Shown in pieces: positions 55,894 through 64,000 of a stretch of DNA of 64,000 bases. The notes beneath the pieces were generated by a model. The model ran no database searches, had not been told where the DNA came from, and saw nothing but the letters and a program-made list of their open reading frames with translations. The translations under genes were made by a program, and so were the position numbers. How positions within the stretch are numbered: position 1 is the stretch's first letter; each line of letters starts with the position of its first letter. Source of the stretch: VRUE01 sp963702955 (GTDB lineage Bacteria; Actinomycetota; Thermoleophilia; Solirubrobacterales; 70-9); contig OY969774.1 of NCBI GenBank assembly GCA_963702955.1, positions 124,001 to 188,000 on the forward strand, given 5' to 3'.

Positions 55894-56151
55894 TCAGCCG
55901 TACCGCTCCAAGTCATAGCGGCGCTGTTCCTTGCGCTTCTCGAGCCGGCCCTGGATCAGCGAAAGGACGATCACCAGGACGGCGAAGAAGGCGATCACGC
56001 CGAAGCAGAAGAAGGTCACCGTCTTGTCGGTGACCGGTCCCGCCAGCCCGACCCCGTTCTCGGCGAAGGCCGCCGGCGCCGCGAGCAGCAGCATCGAGAG
56101 TGCCGAGCAAAGCGCGGCGGCGATGCGGAGCGGGCGGGAGGGGGATCTCAC
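55894..56151 (-). CDS. Small membrane protein, hypothetical
   Basis: 85 residues from GTG 56151. A signal peptide (LRIAAALCSALSMLLLAAPAAFA) is followed by a short outer loop, one membrane segment (VTFFCFGVIAFFAVLVIVLSLI) and a basic cytoplasmic tail (GRLEKRKEQRRYDLERYG). No known domain. It converges on the HD gene with a 2-base gap. Upstream, the frame continues but has no credible start. Confidence 0.7.
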   Translation of the reverse strand: MRSPSRPLRIAAALCSALSMLLLAAPAAFAENGVGLAGPVTDKTVTFFCFGVIAFFAVLVIVLSLIQGRLEKRKEQRRYDLERYG

Positions 56152-56201
56152 GCCGGGCAATCTAGCGCACCCGGCAGCCGCTTTCTCACCCCGGAAATGC
56201 A

Positions 56202-56226
56202 AACGGCCCGGGGCAGGCGGGCCGTT
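56202..56226. terminator. GC-rich hairpin in the regulator intergenic region
   Basis: aacggccc (56202-56209) pairs with gggccgtt (56219-56226) around a 9-base loop. It lies in a 304-base gene-free stretch (56152-56455) between divergent genes. The role is unclear; it may attenuate or be an RNA leader element. Confidence 0.45.
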
Positions 56227-56336
56227 CGCGACGAGAGAGGAGTCTCGTGAGACTCGATGTTCGCCCCGTTTCGGCCCCCCGGGGTGAACATCCCGATAAG
56301 CTGATTCCGCATCGATCCCGCAAATTACGAAATTTG

Positions 56337-56358
56337 TCCTGTGAAAATCCTGTGAAAG
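56337..56358. promoter_or_regulatory. PHO-box-like 11-bp direct repeat before the regulator gene
   Basis: tcctgtgaaaa and tcctgtgaaag lie head-to-tail. On the minus strand they read TTTCACAGGA twice with 11-bp period, matching the TTCACA units before pstS. This suggests that the phosphate regulator controls its own gene. Confidence 0.5.
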
Positions 56359-56455
56359 CAGGGCTTTTGCCACATAGTCCGTCGCGGCCGACGCATACAA
56401 TGCGGCTGTCGCACAGGCACGGCGCACCTGTCATCCGATACGGCGCCCGTCCAAC

Positions 56456-57247
56456 TTGAACCCACAGCAGACCATTCGGCTCGCGGTAATCGACGACGAC
56501 AGTGGCTTCGTCACGGTGTTGGCGAAGCGCACCGAGGCGGCCGGCTGGCAGCAGCGCACCCTGGCCGGCGCGATTCCGCCCGAGGAGCTGGTGGCGCTGA
56601 AGCTGAACGCCCTCCTCGTCGACCCCGGCGTTCTCGGCGACGAAGCCTGGAGCTACCTGGAGCGGGTCTGCGGGATGCTGCCCGAGCTCGGCGTGATCGT
56701 CTGCTCCGGCCGCTCGACTGTCGCCCAGCGGGTGCGCGGCCTGCGCCTCGGGATCGACGACTGGATCACCAAGCCCTGCCACCCCGAAGAGGCGATCGCG
56801 CGGATCGAAGCGGTCTCGCGCCGCCGCCGCCGCTCGCGGCCGCAGGCCGAAGCCGGCCCGGTCGTCGCCGGCGAGCTGGAGATCCGCTCCGACCGCTTCC
56901 AGGCCTTCGTCGCCGGCTCCAGCCTCGACCTGACCCGGCGCGAGTTCGAGCTGCTGCAGCTGCTCGCCGACGCCAGCGGCCAGGTGCTCGAGCGCGAGGC
57001 GATCTACCAGCGGGTCTGGGGATACGCGATGGCCCACGGCGATCGCTCGGTCAACGTCTTCATCCGCAAGCTGCGCCAGAAGCTGGAGAAGGCCTCGCCA
57101 GCCTGGAGCTACATCCACACCCACTTCGGCGTCGGCTACCGCTTCGACCCCGAAACGGTCACCCCGGGCGATTTCCCGGCTGTGCAGGAGGAGCCTGTCG
57201 CCCAGCCCGCGTCGCCCGCCTCGGTCGAGCAGCTCGCCGCTTCCTGA
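56456..57247 (+). CDS. OmpR/PhoB-type response regulator (phosphate regulon candidate)
   Basis: 263 residues. The receiver has the acidic start VIDDDSGF, ALLVDPGVLG (Asp in the phosphorylation position) and ITKPCHPEE (Lys). The DNA-binding winged helix has DLTRREFELLQLLADASGQVLEREAIYQRVWG and VNVFIRKLRQKLE with GVGYRFDPE. The start is TTG 56456. No sensor kinase is adjacent. Its place directly before pstSCAB, and a shared promoter repeat, make it a likely PhoP/PhoB equivalent. Confidence 0.85.
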   Translation: MNPQQTIRLAVIDDDSGFVTVLAKRTEAAGWQQRTLAGAIPPEELVALKLNALLVDPGVLGDEAWSYLERVCGMLPELGVIVCSGRSTVAQRVRGLRLGIDDWITKPCHPEEAIARIEAVSRRRRRSRPQAEAGPVVAGELEIRSDRFQAFVAGSSLDLTRREFELLQLLADASGQVLEREAIYQRVWGYAMAHGDRSVNVFIRKLRQKLEKASPAWSYIHTHFGVGYRFDPETVTPGDFPAVQEEPVAQPASPASVEQLAAS

Positions 57248-57277
57248 GCGACCGCCCGCCTTCCGCAAGCACCGCGA

Positions 57278-57310
57278 GTTCACAACTCGTTTACATCTTT
57301 TTCACATCTT
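57278..57310 (+). promoter_or_regulatory. PHO box: three 11-bp direct repeats before pstS
   Basis: gttcacaactc, gtttacatctt and tttcacatctt follow each other without gap. The GTTCAC-type unit with 11-bp period is the known form of actinobacterial PhoP boxes. It lies 83 bases before the pstS start. Confidence 0.7.
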
Positions 57311-57392
57311 CGATACGGCCGGGTAACAAGCTGCCGCGGGGTCGCTGAGAACGTGACTCAGGGATCGTGCCCACAACGAGAAGGAGATACGC

Positions 57393-58442
57393 GTGACCAG
57401 GAGACTCTTCAGTGTCGCAGCGGTGTTGGCTCTCGCAATCGGCGTCGCGGCCTGCGGCAGCAGCTCATCGTCCGAATCGAGCGGCAACGGCAAGGAAGCC
57501 CTCGTCGGCGCCGGCAGCACGCTGGTGGCTCCGCTGATGTCGAAATGGCAGCCGGAATTCGAGTCGAAGACCGAAATCGCAGTCACCTACGGCGCGATCG
57601 GAAGCGGCGGCGGGATCGAGCAGATCACCAACCGCACCGTCAACTTCGGCGCCTCCGACGCGCCGCTGACCGAAGAACAGTTCGAAGAAGCGAACGCGGA
57701 AGGCGAAGTCGAGCAGATTCCCTGGGCGCTGAGCGGCACCGTTCCCGCCTACAACGTCAAGGGCGCGCCGGCGAACCTCAAGCTGAGCGGCGAAGTGCTG
57801 GCCGACATCTACCTCGGCAAGATCACCGCCTGGGACGACCCGGCGATCGCCAAGCTCAACCCCGGCGCCAGCCTGCCGAGCACGAAGATCACGCCGGTCT
57901 ACCGCAGCGACGGCAGCGGCGACACCTACGCGTTCACCAACTACCTCTCGACGGTCAACCCCGAATTCAAGTCGACGGTCGGCACCTCGACCTCGGTCAA
58001 GTTCCCGACCGGCGTCGGCGCCGAACACAACGACGGCGTCGCGGCGGCGATCTCCCAGACCGACGGGGCGATCGGCTACGTCGGCCTCGCCTACGCGCTC
58101 GAAAACGAACTCAGCATGCCGCTGGTCGAAAACTCGGCCGGGGAATTCCCGACGCCGGGCGTGAAGAGCGTCGCCGCGGCCGCCGCGGCGATCAGCAAGG
58201 TCGGTCCGAACAACGAAATCTCGCTCGCCGACCTGCCGAGCTCGGCCAAGGGCGCCTACCCGATCTCGACCTACACCTACGTGATCGTGCCGCTCGAATC
58301 GAAGAAGGCGGGGGAGCTGAAGGAATTCATCGAATACGCGATCGGCGAAGGGCAGGAATTCGGCCCGGAACTCGATTTCGCGCCGCTGCCCAAGCACGTG
58401 GTCGCCGTGGGCAAGAGCGCGCTCGGGAAGATCAGCGGGTAA
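57393..58442 (+). CDS. pstS: Phosphate ABC transporter substrate-binding lipoprotein
   Basis: 349 residues. Lipoprotein signal IGVAAC-GSSSS. Phosphate-binding loops GAGSTLVAPLMSKW, GSGGGIEQI, FGASDAPLTEEQ and RSDGSGDTYAFTNYL are all conserved. GTG 57393 has aaggagat upstream. First gene of the pst operon; captures inorganic phosphate on the cell surface. Confidence 0.97.
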   Translation: MTRRLFSVAAVLALAIGVAACGSSSSSESSGNGKEALVGAGSTLVAPLMSKWQPEFESKTEIAVTYGAIGSGGGIEQITNRTVNFGASDAPLTEEQFEEANAEGEVEQIPWALSGTVPAYNVKGAPANLKLSGEVLADIYLGKITAWDDPAIAKLNPGASLPSTKITPVYRSDGSGDTYAFTNYLSTVNPEFKSTVGTSTSVKFPTGVGAEHNDGVAAAISQTDGAIGYVGLAYALENELSMPLVENSAGEFPTPGVKSVAAAAAAISKVGPNNEISLADLPSSAKGAYPISTYTYVIVPLESKKAGELKEFIEYAIGEGQEFGPELDFAPLPKHVVAVGKSALGKISG

Positions 58443-58449
58443 CTCCCCG

Positions 58450-59439
58450 GTGGAGGCCGGCGCCCTCAAGAATCCGGTTCTCCGGGCCCGGCGCAACCGC
58501 ACCGACCGCATCGGCGATCCGCTGCTGCGAGGCCTCTCCGGCCTCGCAGCGGCGGTCGCCGTGCTGGTCGTCCTCGGCATCGCCTACGAGGTCGTCCATC
58601 AGGCCTGGCCGGCGATCTCGAAGTTCGGCCTCGGCTTCGTCACCACCAACGACTGGAACCCGGTCACCGAGCGCTTCGGCGGCGCCCCGTTCCTCTACGG
58701 CACGATCGTCACCTCGGCGATCGCGCTGCTGTTCGCGACGCCGATCTCGCTGGCGATCGCGATCTACCTGACCGAGCTGGCGCCGCGGCGGGTGCGGCGC
58801 CCGGTCGCGACCCTGGTCAACCTGCTGGCCGCGATCCCGACCGTGATCCTCGGCCTCTGGGGCATCCTCGTGCTCGGGCCGTTCATGCGCGACACGATCG
58901 AGCCGGCGCTGCAGAGCGCCTTCGGCTTCCTGCCGATCTTCAGCGGCGACCCCTCGGCCTTCGGCTACCTGACGGCGGCCGTGGTGCTGACGATCATGAC
59001 CGTGCCGATCGTCACCAGCGTCACCCGCGAGGTCTTCGCGACCGTTCCCGGCGACCTCAAGGAGGCCTCCTACGCGCTCGGCGCGACGCGCTGGGAGATG
59101 ATCCGCCAGGTCGTGCTGCCGTACTCGCGGGGGGGCATCGTCGGCGCCACGATCCTCGGCCTCGGGCGGGCGATCGGCGAGGCGATCGCGGTCGCCCAGG
59201 TGATCGGCGGCGGTACCCTGATCAACGCCTCGCTGTTCCACACCGGCGGCACCCTGGCGGCGCAGATCGCGTCTCAGTTTCAGGGGGCGACCAGCGAACT
59301 GCAGACGGCCTCGCTCGTCTATCTCGGCGTGATCCTGCTCGTCTTCTCGCTGATCGTCAACGTGATCGCCCGCCTGATCGTCCGCCGCGGGCGAATCGAC
59401 GACTTCGACGCGGGCGTGACCGAGGCCGAGGCGCTATGA
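58450..59439 (+). CDS. pstC: Phosphate ABC transporter permease PstC
   Basis: 329 residues with six membrane segments and the permease loop EVFATVPGDLKEASYALGATRWEMIRQVVLPYSRGGIVGA (EAA motif). The start is GTG 58450, 7 bases after pstS. Its stop overlaps the pstA start by 4 bases. Confidence 0.96.
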   Translation: MEAGALKNPVLRARRNRTDRIGDPLLRGLSGLAAAVAVLVVLGIAYEVVHQAWPAISKFGLGFVTTNDWNPVTERFGGAPFLYGTIVTSAIALLFATPISLAIAIYLTELAPRRVRRPVATLVNLLAAIPTVILGLWGILVLGPFMRDTIEPALQSAFGFLPIFSGDPSAFGYLTAAVVLTIMTVPIVTSVTREVFATVPGDLKEASYALGATRWEMIRQVVLPYSRGGIVGATILGLGRAIGEAIAVAQVIGGGTLINASLFHTGGTLAAQIASQFQGATSELQTASLVYLGVILLVFSLIVNVIARLIVRRGRIDDFDAGVTEAEAL

Positions 59440-60311
59440 GCGAGCATGCGCTGCTGCTCGATCGGGGCAACCTGAAGCGGCGCAACCGCTTCAACCGCCT
59501 GGTCGAGATCTCCTCGACCGTCGCCGCCGTGCTGGCCGTCGCGGTTCTGATCCTCGTCGTCGGCTCGGTCTTCCTCAAGGGGGTCGGCGCGCTCAGCTGG
59601 CACTTCCTCACCACTCCCACCGGGCTCTTCGGCGACACCAGCGGTGGGATATCCAACGCCATCGTCGGCTCGGCGATCATGGTCGGGATCGCAGCCGCGA
59701 TCGCGATCCCGATCGGCATCCTGGTGGCGATCTACACGACCGAGTTCGCCCCGCCCCGCGTCGCCGACCCGGTCCGCTTCACGCTCGACCTGCTGAACGG
59801 GGTGCCGACGATCATCACCGGGATCTTCGTCTACGGCCTGCTGGTCGCGGGCAGCAAGCAGAGCGGCTTCGCCGCCTCGGTGGCGCTGGCGATCGTGATG
59901 CTGCCGATCGTCGCGCGGACGGCGCAGGAGGTGCTGGCGCTGGTGCCGGGCACGCTCAAGGAGGCGGCCCACGCGCTCGGCATCGCCAAGTGGCGGATGA
60001 CCCTCCGGATCACGCTGCCGACCGCGGCGGGGGGATTGATCACCGGCGCGCTCCTGGCGGTGGCCCGCGTGGCCGGGGAGACGGCGCCGCTGATCCTGCT
60101 CTCCTCGATCTTCGCCCCCGGCGTGCTGACCGAACCGAGCCAGGCGCTGGCCTCGATCCCGATCTTCATCTTCCAGTCGTCCGAGTCGCCAAACCCGGAG
60201 TCGCATACCCAGGCGTGGGCAGCGGCGCTGGTCCTGATCGCGATCGTGCTCGCGCTCAACATCGTCGCCCGCGCCTTCTACGCCCGTTCCCGCAAGCGCA
60301 TGGGGGCCTGA
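59436..60311 (+). CDS. pstA: Phosphate ABC transporter permease PstA
   Basis: 291 residues with six membrane segments. The EAA loop reads EVLALVPGTLKEAAHALGIAKWRMTLRITLPTAAGGLITG. ATG 59436 overlaps pstC by ATGA. It forms the membrane channel together with PstC. Confidence 0.96.
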   Translation: MSEHALLLDRGNLKRRNRFNRLVEISSTVAAVLAVAVLILVVGSVFLKGVGALSWHFLTTPTGLFGDTSGGISNAIVGSAIMVGIAAAIAIPIGILVAIYTTEFAPPRVADPVRFTLDLLNGVPTIITGIFVYGLLVAGSKQSGFAASVALAIVMLPIVARTAQEVLALVPGTLKEAAHALGIAKWRMTLRITLPTAAGGLITGALLAVARVAGETAPLILLSSIFAPGVLTEPSQALASIPIFIFQSSESPNPESHTQAWAAALVLIAIVLALNIVARAFYARSRKRMGA

Positions 60312-60349
60312 GGCTCCCGTGCTTCGCCCGCCACCGGAGGAGTCCTAGG

Positions 60350-61252
60350 ATGGACCGCAGAGACCTAGCCCCGAGCCCGTCCGTGACCGATCCCAACCCC
60401 GAACCCGAGGCCCGCCCGACCAGCGGCGCCGCCCGCCCCTCCGCCGACCTCTCGGCGCAGGCCGGGCGCTCCGGCTCCGCCGGCCGGCGGAGCCGCGAGC
60501 TCGGCAACGTAGAGCTGCGGGGCCTCGACGCCTACTACGGCCCCAACCACGCCGTCAAGGGCGTCAACCTCCGCTTCGACTCGGGCGAGGTGACGGCGAT
60601 CATCGGCCCCTCGGGCTGCGGCAAGTCAACCATGGTCCGCTGCATCAACCGCATGCACGAGGAGATCGAGGGCTCCCGCGTCGAGGGCGGGGTCCTGCTC
60701 GACGGCCTCGACCTCTACGACCCGCGGATCGACATCGTCGCCGTGCGGCGCACGGTCGGGATGGTCTTCCAGAAGCCCAACCCGTTCCCGACGATGTCGG
60801 TGATCGACAACGTCACCGCCGGCCTGCGCCTGACCGGCGCCGGGCGCGGCGAACTCGAGGAACGCGGCCGCGAGGCCCTGACCGGCGCCGGCTTGTGGGA
60901 GGAGGTCAAGGGACGGCTGAAGGCGCCCGGGGCGAGTCTCTCGGGCGGTCAGCAGCAGCGCCTCTGCATCGCAAGGGCGCTCGCGGTCGATCCCGAGGTG
61001 CTGCTGATGGACGAGCCCTGCTCGGCGCTCGACCCGGTGGCGACGCTGAAGATCGAGGAGCTGATCGGCGAGCTGAGCAAGCGGGTGACGATCGTGATCG
61101 TCACCCACAACATGCAGCAGGCGGCGCGGGTCGCCGACCGGACCGTGTTCATGCTCGACGGCGAGCTGGTCGAGGTCGGTCCGACCGACAAGCTGTTCAC
61201 CAACCCCGACGACGAGCGCACCGAGCAGTACGTGACCGGGAAGTTCGGCTGA
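60350..61252 (+). CDS. pstB: Phosphate ABC transporter ATPase PstB
   Basis: 300 residues. Walker A GPSGCGKSTMVRCINRMHE, Q-loop FQKPNPFPTMSV, signature SGGQQQRLCIARAL and Walker B LLMDEPCSALDP. An extra 45-residue, disordered-looking N-terminus precedes the ABC domain. ATG 60350 follows ggaggagtcctagg; GTG 60383 is an alternative. It overlaps phoU by one base. Confidence 0.96.
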   Translation: MDRRDLAPSPSVTDPNPEPEARPTSGAARPSADLSAQAGRSGSAGRRSRELGNVELRGLDAYYGPNHAVKGVNLRFDSGEVTAIIGPSGCGKSTMVRCINRMHEEIEGSRVEGGVLLDGLDLYDPRIDIVAVRRTVGMVFQKPNPFPTMSVIDNVTAGLRLTGAGRGELEERGREALTGAGLWEEVKGRLKAPGASLSGGQQQRLCIARALAVDPEVLLMDEPCSALDPVATLKIEELIGELSKRVTIVIVTHNMQQAARVADRTVFMLDGELVEVGPTDKLFTNPDDERTEQYVTGKFG

Positions 61253-61938
61253 TGGCGCCGGAAACCCGCAGCCAGTACCACGAGGAGCTGGGGCGGCTCG
61301 AGGCGAGCGGGCTCGGCGGCCTCGACCTGGTCCACGTCTCGCTGGAGCGCACGCTGGAGGCGATCGAGCACCAGGACGTCGAGCTGGCGCAGCTGGTGAT
61401 CGCCGACGACGACCGGATCGACGGCCGCTACCTCGAGGTTCACCAGAGCCTGATCACGCTGCTGGCGACGCAGTCGCCGGTGGCGACCGACCTGCGCCTG
61501 ATCTCGGCCCTGCTGCACGTGCTGAAGAACGTCGAGCGGATGGGCGACCAGTGCGTGAACATCTGCAAGCTGATCCCGCTGACCGGCAACGAGCCGCCGG
61601 CCGACGAGGAGATGGTGCGGCTGATTCTCACCATGGGCCGCCAGGCGCGGACCCTGATCAGCCAGGCGAAGCGGGCCTTCGAGGAGCGCAACGTCGAGAT
61701 GGCCCGCGACCTGGTCCGCCAGGACGACGCGGTCGACAACCTCAACCGCGAGTGCTTCAGGCTGGCGCTGGAGATCAGCGACGACGCCGACCGGCGCGAA
61801 TGGGCGATGACGATGCTGCTGGCGGCGCGGGCGATCGAGCGGATCGGCGACAACGCGGTCAACATCGGCGAGCAGGTCGCCTTCGTCGTCACCGGGCTCT
61901 TTCGCGAGTTCGAGGATGCCTCGCATCCTGCGGGGTAA
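61252..61938 (+). CDS. phoU: Phosphate transport regulator PhoU
   Basis: 228 residues made of two three-helix PhoU repeats. DLRLISALLHVLKNVERMGDQCVNICKL and its second copy AIERIGDNAVNIGEQVAFVVTG carry the E/DxxxD metal-binding motifs. PhoU restrains Pst uptake and signalling when phosphate is plentiful. ATG 61252 shares its first base with the pstB stop (TGATG). Confidence 0.95.
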   Translation: MAPETRSQYHEELGRLEASGLGGLDLVHVSLERTLEAIEHQDVELAQLVIADDDRIDGRYLEVHQSLITLLATQSPVATDLRLISALLHVLKNVERMGDQCVNICKLIPLTGNEPPADEEMVRLILTMGRQARTLISQAKRAFEERNVEMARDLVRQDDAVDNLNRECFRLALEISDDADRREWAMTMLLAARAIERIGDNAVNIGEQVAFVVTGLFREFEDASHPAG

Positions 61939-61986
61939 CCCCGAGTTGAGATCCGAGCTGTCTGGGAATATGCAAGAGAGTCCCTG

Positions 61987-62895
61987 ATGCTCTGCGCCGC
62001 GATAGATATCGGCTCGAACACGACGCGCGTGCTCGTCGCCGAGCCCGTGGAAGGCCAGCTGAAGAAGGTGATGGAGCAGCGGGCCTACACGCGAATCGGC
62101 AAGGCGCTGGGCGAGGACGGGTCGATCTCCACCGAGAAGGCGGCCGAGGTCGCCGAGGTGGTCGCGACCCAGGTCCGGCTCGCGCAGGAGCTGGGGGCGG
62201 GGACGATCCGCGCGGTGGCGACCGCGGCGGTGCGCGAAGCCTCCAACGGCGAGCAGGTCGCGGCGGCGATCGGCGAGGCGGCCGGCGTGTCGGTCAACAT
62301 CCTCAGCGACGAGGCGGAGGGACGCCTCTCCTTCATCGGCGCTACGAAGACGCTCGGCCACCCGGTCGAGGGCACGGTCGCCGTGGTCGACGTCGGCGGC
62401 GGCTCGACCGAGGTGATTCTCGGCTCGGTGCCCGGAGGCGTCGAGGCGGTTCGCTCGTGGCGGGTCGGCTCCGGCGCGCTCGCCGACGAGCTGATCGCCT
62501 CCGACCCGCCCTCGGCGGCGGAGATCCGCAAGGTGCGCGACCGGATCGAGGATCTCTTCGCGGGGGTCGAGATCGAGCATCCCTCGCAGGCGGTCGCGGT
62601 CGGCGGCAGCGCCACCTCGCTGCGGCGCCTGGTCGGCGCGGTGCTCGAGTACGAGACGCTCGAGCGCGGCGTTCGCGTCCTCGCCGGCGATCCGGCCGCC
62701 GACGTGGCGAAGCGCTTCGAGCTGGACCCCGAACGGGTCCGCATCCTCGCCACCGGCGTGCTGATCCTGGAGAAGATCTCCGAGCTGCTCGGCCGGCCGT
62801 TGCAGATCGGCAAGGGGGGGTTGCGCGAGGGCGTCATCCTCGACCTGCTGAACGGCAACGCCAACGGCTCCTCGCCGGCCCGCCTCGCTGCCTGA
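61987..62895 (+). CDS. Ppx/GppA family phosphatase
   Basis: 302 residues, the short single-unit form of exopolyphosphatase/pppGpp phosphatase. ATP-binding motifs AIDIGSNTTRVLV and VAVVDVGGGSTEVILG, catalytic Glu region LSDEAEGRLSFIG and late RVRILATGVLILEKI and GGLREGVI are conserved. Next to pst-phoU it probably degrades polyphosphate, but pppGpp hydrolysis is possible. Confidence 0.92.
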   Translation: MLCAAIDIGSNTTRVLVAEPVEGQLKKVMEQRAYTRIGKALGEDGSISTEKAAEVAEVVATQVRLAQELGAGTIRAVATAAVREASNGEQVAAAIGEAAGVSVNILSDEAEGRLSFIGATKTLGHPVEGTVAVVDVGGGSTEVILGSVPGGVEAVRSWRVGSGALADELIASDPPSAAEIRKVRDRIEDLFAGVEIEHPSQAVAVGGSATSLRRLVGAVLEYETLERGVRVLAGDPAADVAKRFELDPERVRILATGVLILEKISELLGRPLQIGKGGLREGVILDLLNGNANGSSPARLAA

Positions 62896-63006
62896 CGGTC
62901 GCGCCGGGTCACTGGATCTTCACGGCCTGTTATCCGCAGGTTCACACGTTTTCCCTGCTAATCATCGAATCTGGTGGCGATAAAGCGACCAGAAGGGAAG
63001 ACACCG

Positions 63007-64000
63007 ATGACTTCCAAGGCTGACCTGCACTGCCATTCCACCGCCTCGCAGCTCTCGCGTCTGGGGGTGCAGCGGTCGCTCGGGCTGCCCGAGTGCGCCA
63101 CGCCCCCGCAGGAGGTCTACGAGCTGGCGAAGCGCCGCGGGATGGACTTCGTCACGATCACCGATCACGACACGATCGACGGTTGCCTCGAGCTGGCCGA
63201 CCGTCCCGACTGCTTCGTCTCCGAGGAGCTGACCGCCCGCTTTGCCGGCGAGGCCCAGGCGGTGCACGTCCTCTGCTACGGGATCGATCCCGGGGACCAC
63301 GAGTGGCTGCAGGCCCACGCCGGAGACCTCGAGGCCTGCGCCGCATACCTTCACGAGAACGAGATCGTCTGCGCCCTCGCGCACCCCTTCTACAACGTCG
63401 CCGCGCCGCTGGCGAGGCGTCATCGCCGCCGCCTCGCCGAGCTGTTCCCGATCTGGGAGGTGCGCAACGGCTCGCGCGCGGCGGAGCTGAACGCGCCGGC
63501 CGTCGTCTACGTCGAGACGCACGGCGGCACAGGGGTCGGCGGCTCCGACGATCACGCCGGCGTGGACATCGGGCGGACCTTCACCGAGGCGCCCGGCGCT
63601 TCCACGCCGGAAGAGTTTCTGGACCATGTCCGCGCCGGTCGCGCCGAGGCCCGCGGCGAACAGGGAAGCGCCGCCAAATGGGCCCACGCCGCGATGGCGC
63701 TGGCCACCCGGGCGCTGGCGCTGGACGGCTCGGCGAGGGCCGGCGGGGACCCCGATCCCGCCGCCGTGCTGAAGATCGCCCAGCGGGTCGTCGGCCAGGG
63801 CGCCGCGCGGGAGGGCAAGATCGCTGCCGACATCGGTCCCGACGACGCCCGCCTGCTGCTCGACTCCTGGCTGCGCTCGATGGGGATCGAGCTGCGCGGC
63901 CGCGAGCTGCTCGAGCACCTCCAGTCCGAGGAGTTCTCCCACGCCGACCTCTACCGCCGCGCCCGCCGCGCCCACGACCGGGGCCTGCGGGCGGCGATCG
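63007..64000 (+). CDS. PHP-domain phosphoesterase (3' end outside window)
   Basis: The frame is open from ATG 63007 to the end of the window (331 codons). The PHP metal motifs are KADLHCHSTAS (HxH), TITDHDTIDG, CALAHPFYN and GGSDDHAGVDIG. The region after about residue 215 is helical and not recognised. In some relatives a PHP domain is fused to a glycosyltransferase; that cannot be seen here. The gene follows ppx/gppA by 111 bases. Confidence 0.85.
   Translation, partial: MTSKADLHCHSTASQLSRLGVQRSLGLPECATPPQEVYELAKRRGMDFVTITDHDTIDGCLELADRPDCFVSEELTARFAGEAQAVHVLCYGIDPGDHEWLQAHAGDLEACAAYLHENEIVCALAHPFYNVAAPLARRHRRRLAELFPIWEVRNGSRAAELNAPAVVYVETHGGTGVGGSDDHAGVDIGRTFTEAPGASTPEEFLDHVRAGRAEARGEQGSAAKWAHAAMALATRALALDGSARAGGDPDPAAVLKIAQRVVGQGAAREGKIAADIGPDDARLLLDSWLRSMGIELRGRELLEHLQSEEFSHADLYRRARRAHDRGLRAAI

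Noticed and set aside
62896..63006. Possible PHO box before the PHP-domain gene (gttcacacgtttt)
   Set aside because: Only one good unit is present and the 11-bp repetition is not convincing.

Overview
The window is one continuous stretch of very GC-rich bacterial chromosome with tightly packed genes and many 1-4 base gene overlaps. Gene content (F-type ATPase, SecA, FtsEX next to smpB and ssrA, a GAP-family membrane protein, VapBC-type toxin pair, Rpf-like hydrolase, short HPF, tmRNA with no encoded CCA) fits an actinobacterium. My best guess is a Thermoleophilia/Solirubrobacterales-type organism. That placement is an inference from gene content and composition, not from a marker-gene comparison.

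Layout. 1-3.7 kb: the end of the ATP synthase operon (atpA partial, atpG, atpD, atpC). 3.9-12.3 kb: an M20 peptidase, then a coupled cell-envelope sugar cluster: LCP-family ligase, UDP-glucose dehydrogenase interrupted by a homing-endonuclease intein exactly at its catalytic cysteine, two sugar-1-phosphate nucleotidyltransferases and a phosphoglucose/phosphomannose isomerase. 12.4-18.8 kb: comF, hpf, secA, a SnoaL-like gene, a methyltransferase, and prfB with the classic +1 programmed frameshift. 18.8-25.1 kb: a small secreted protein, ogt, an ECF sigma factor, nadC, mutM, nadA and transketolase.

25.2-32.1 kb: the most unusual block. A two-component system faces a six-gene, translationally coupled operon. 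The operon encodes a secreted Ser/Thr/Gly protein with five PVTT repeats, a small membrane-anchored TT-rich protein, an ApbE flavin transferase, a bis-heme ferric-reductase-like membrane protein, an FAD reductase and a [3Fe-4S] ferredoxin. Two further small exported PVTT/TT-type proteins sit next door. Together these look like a dedicated electron-transfer chain from the cytoplasm to the cell surface, with a non-standard candidate flavin acceptor.

32.1-36.2 kb: a lower-GC island with an RNase H gene, a VapB45/VapC45-like toxin-antitoxin pair, an HNH nuclease and an IS256-type insertion sequence. Most of it lies between two 48-bp direct repeats that mimic the 3' end of a tRNA (probable attachment sites). 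36.2-56.2 kb: fatty acid desaturase, a lipoprotein hydrolase, ftsEX-ctpA, an RNB exonuclease, smpB, a proline-rich membrane protein, a disulfide-oxidoreductase-like flavoprotein, tmRNA (ssrA), a GAP-family protein, an ABC-F ATPase, a P450, purU, a P1B-type ATPase, an Rpf-like protein and an HD protein. 56.4-64 kb: a phosphate regulon (OmpR-type regulator, pstSCAB, phoU, ppx/gppA) with PHO-box-like 11-bp repeats in two promoters, and a PHP-domain protein that runs off the end.

Between genes there are at least two families of dispersed palindromic repeats, with three and four copies. One of them supplies the 3' end of a coding sequence.
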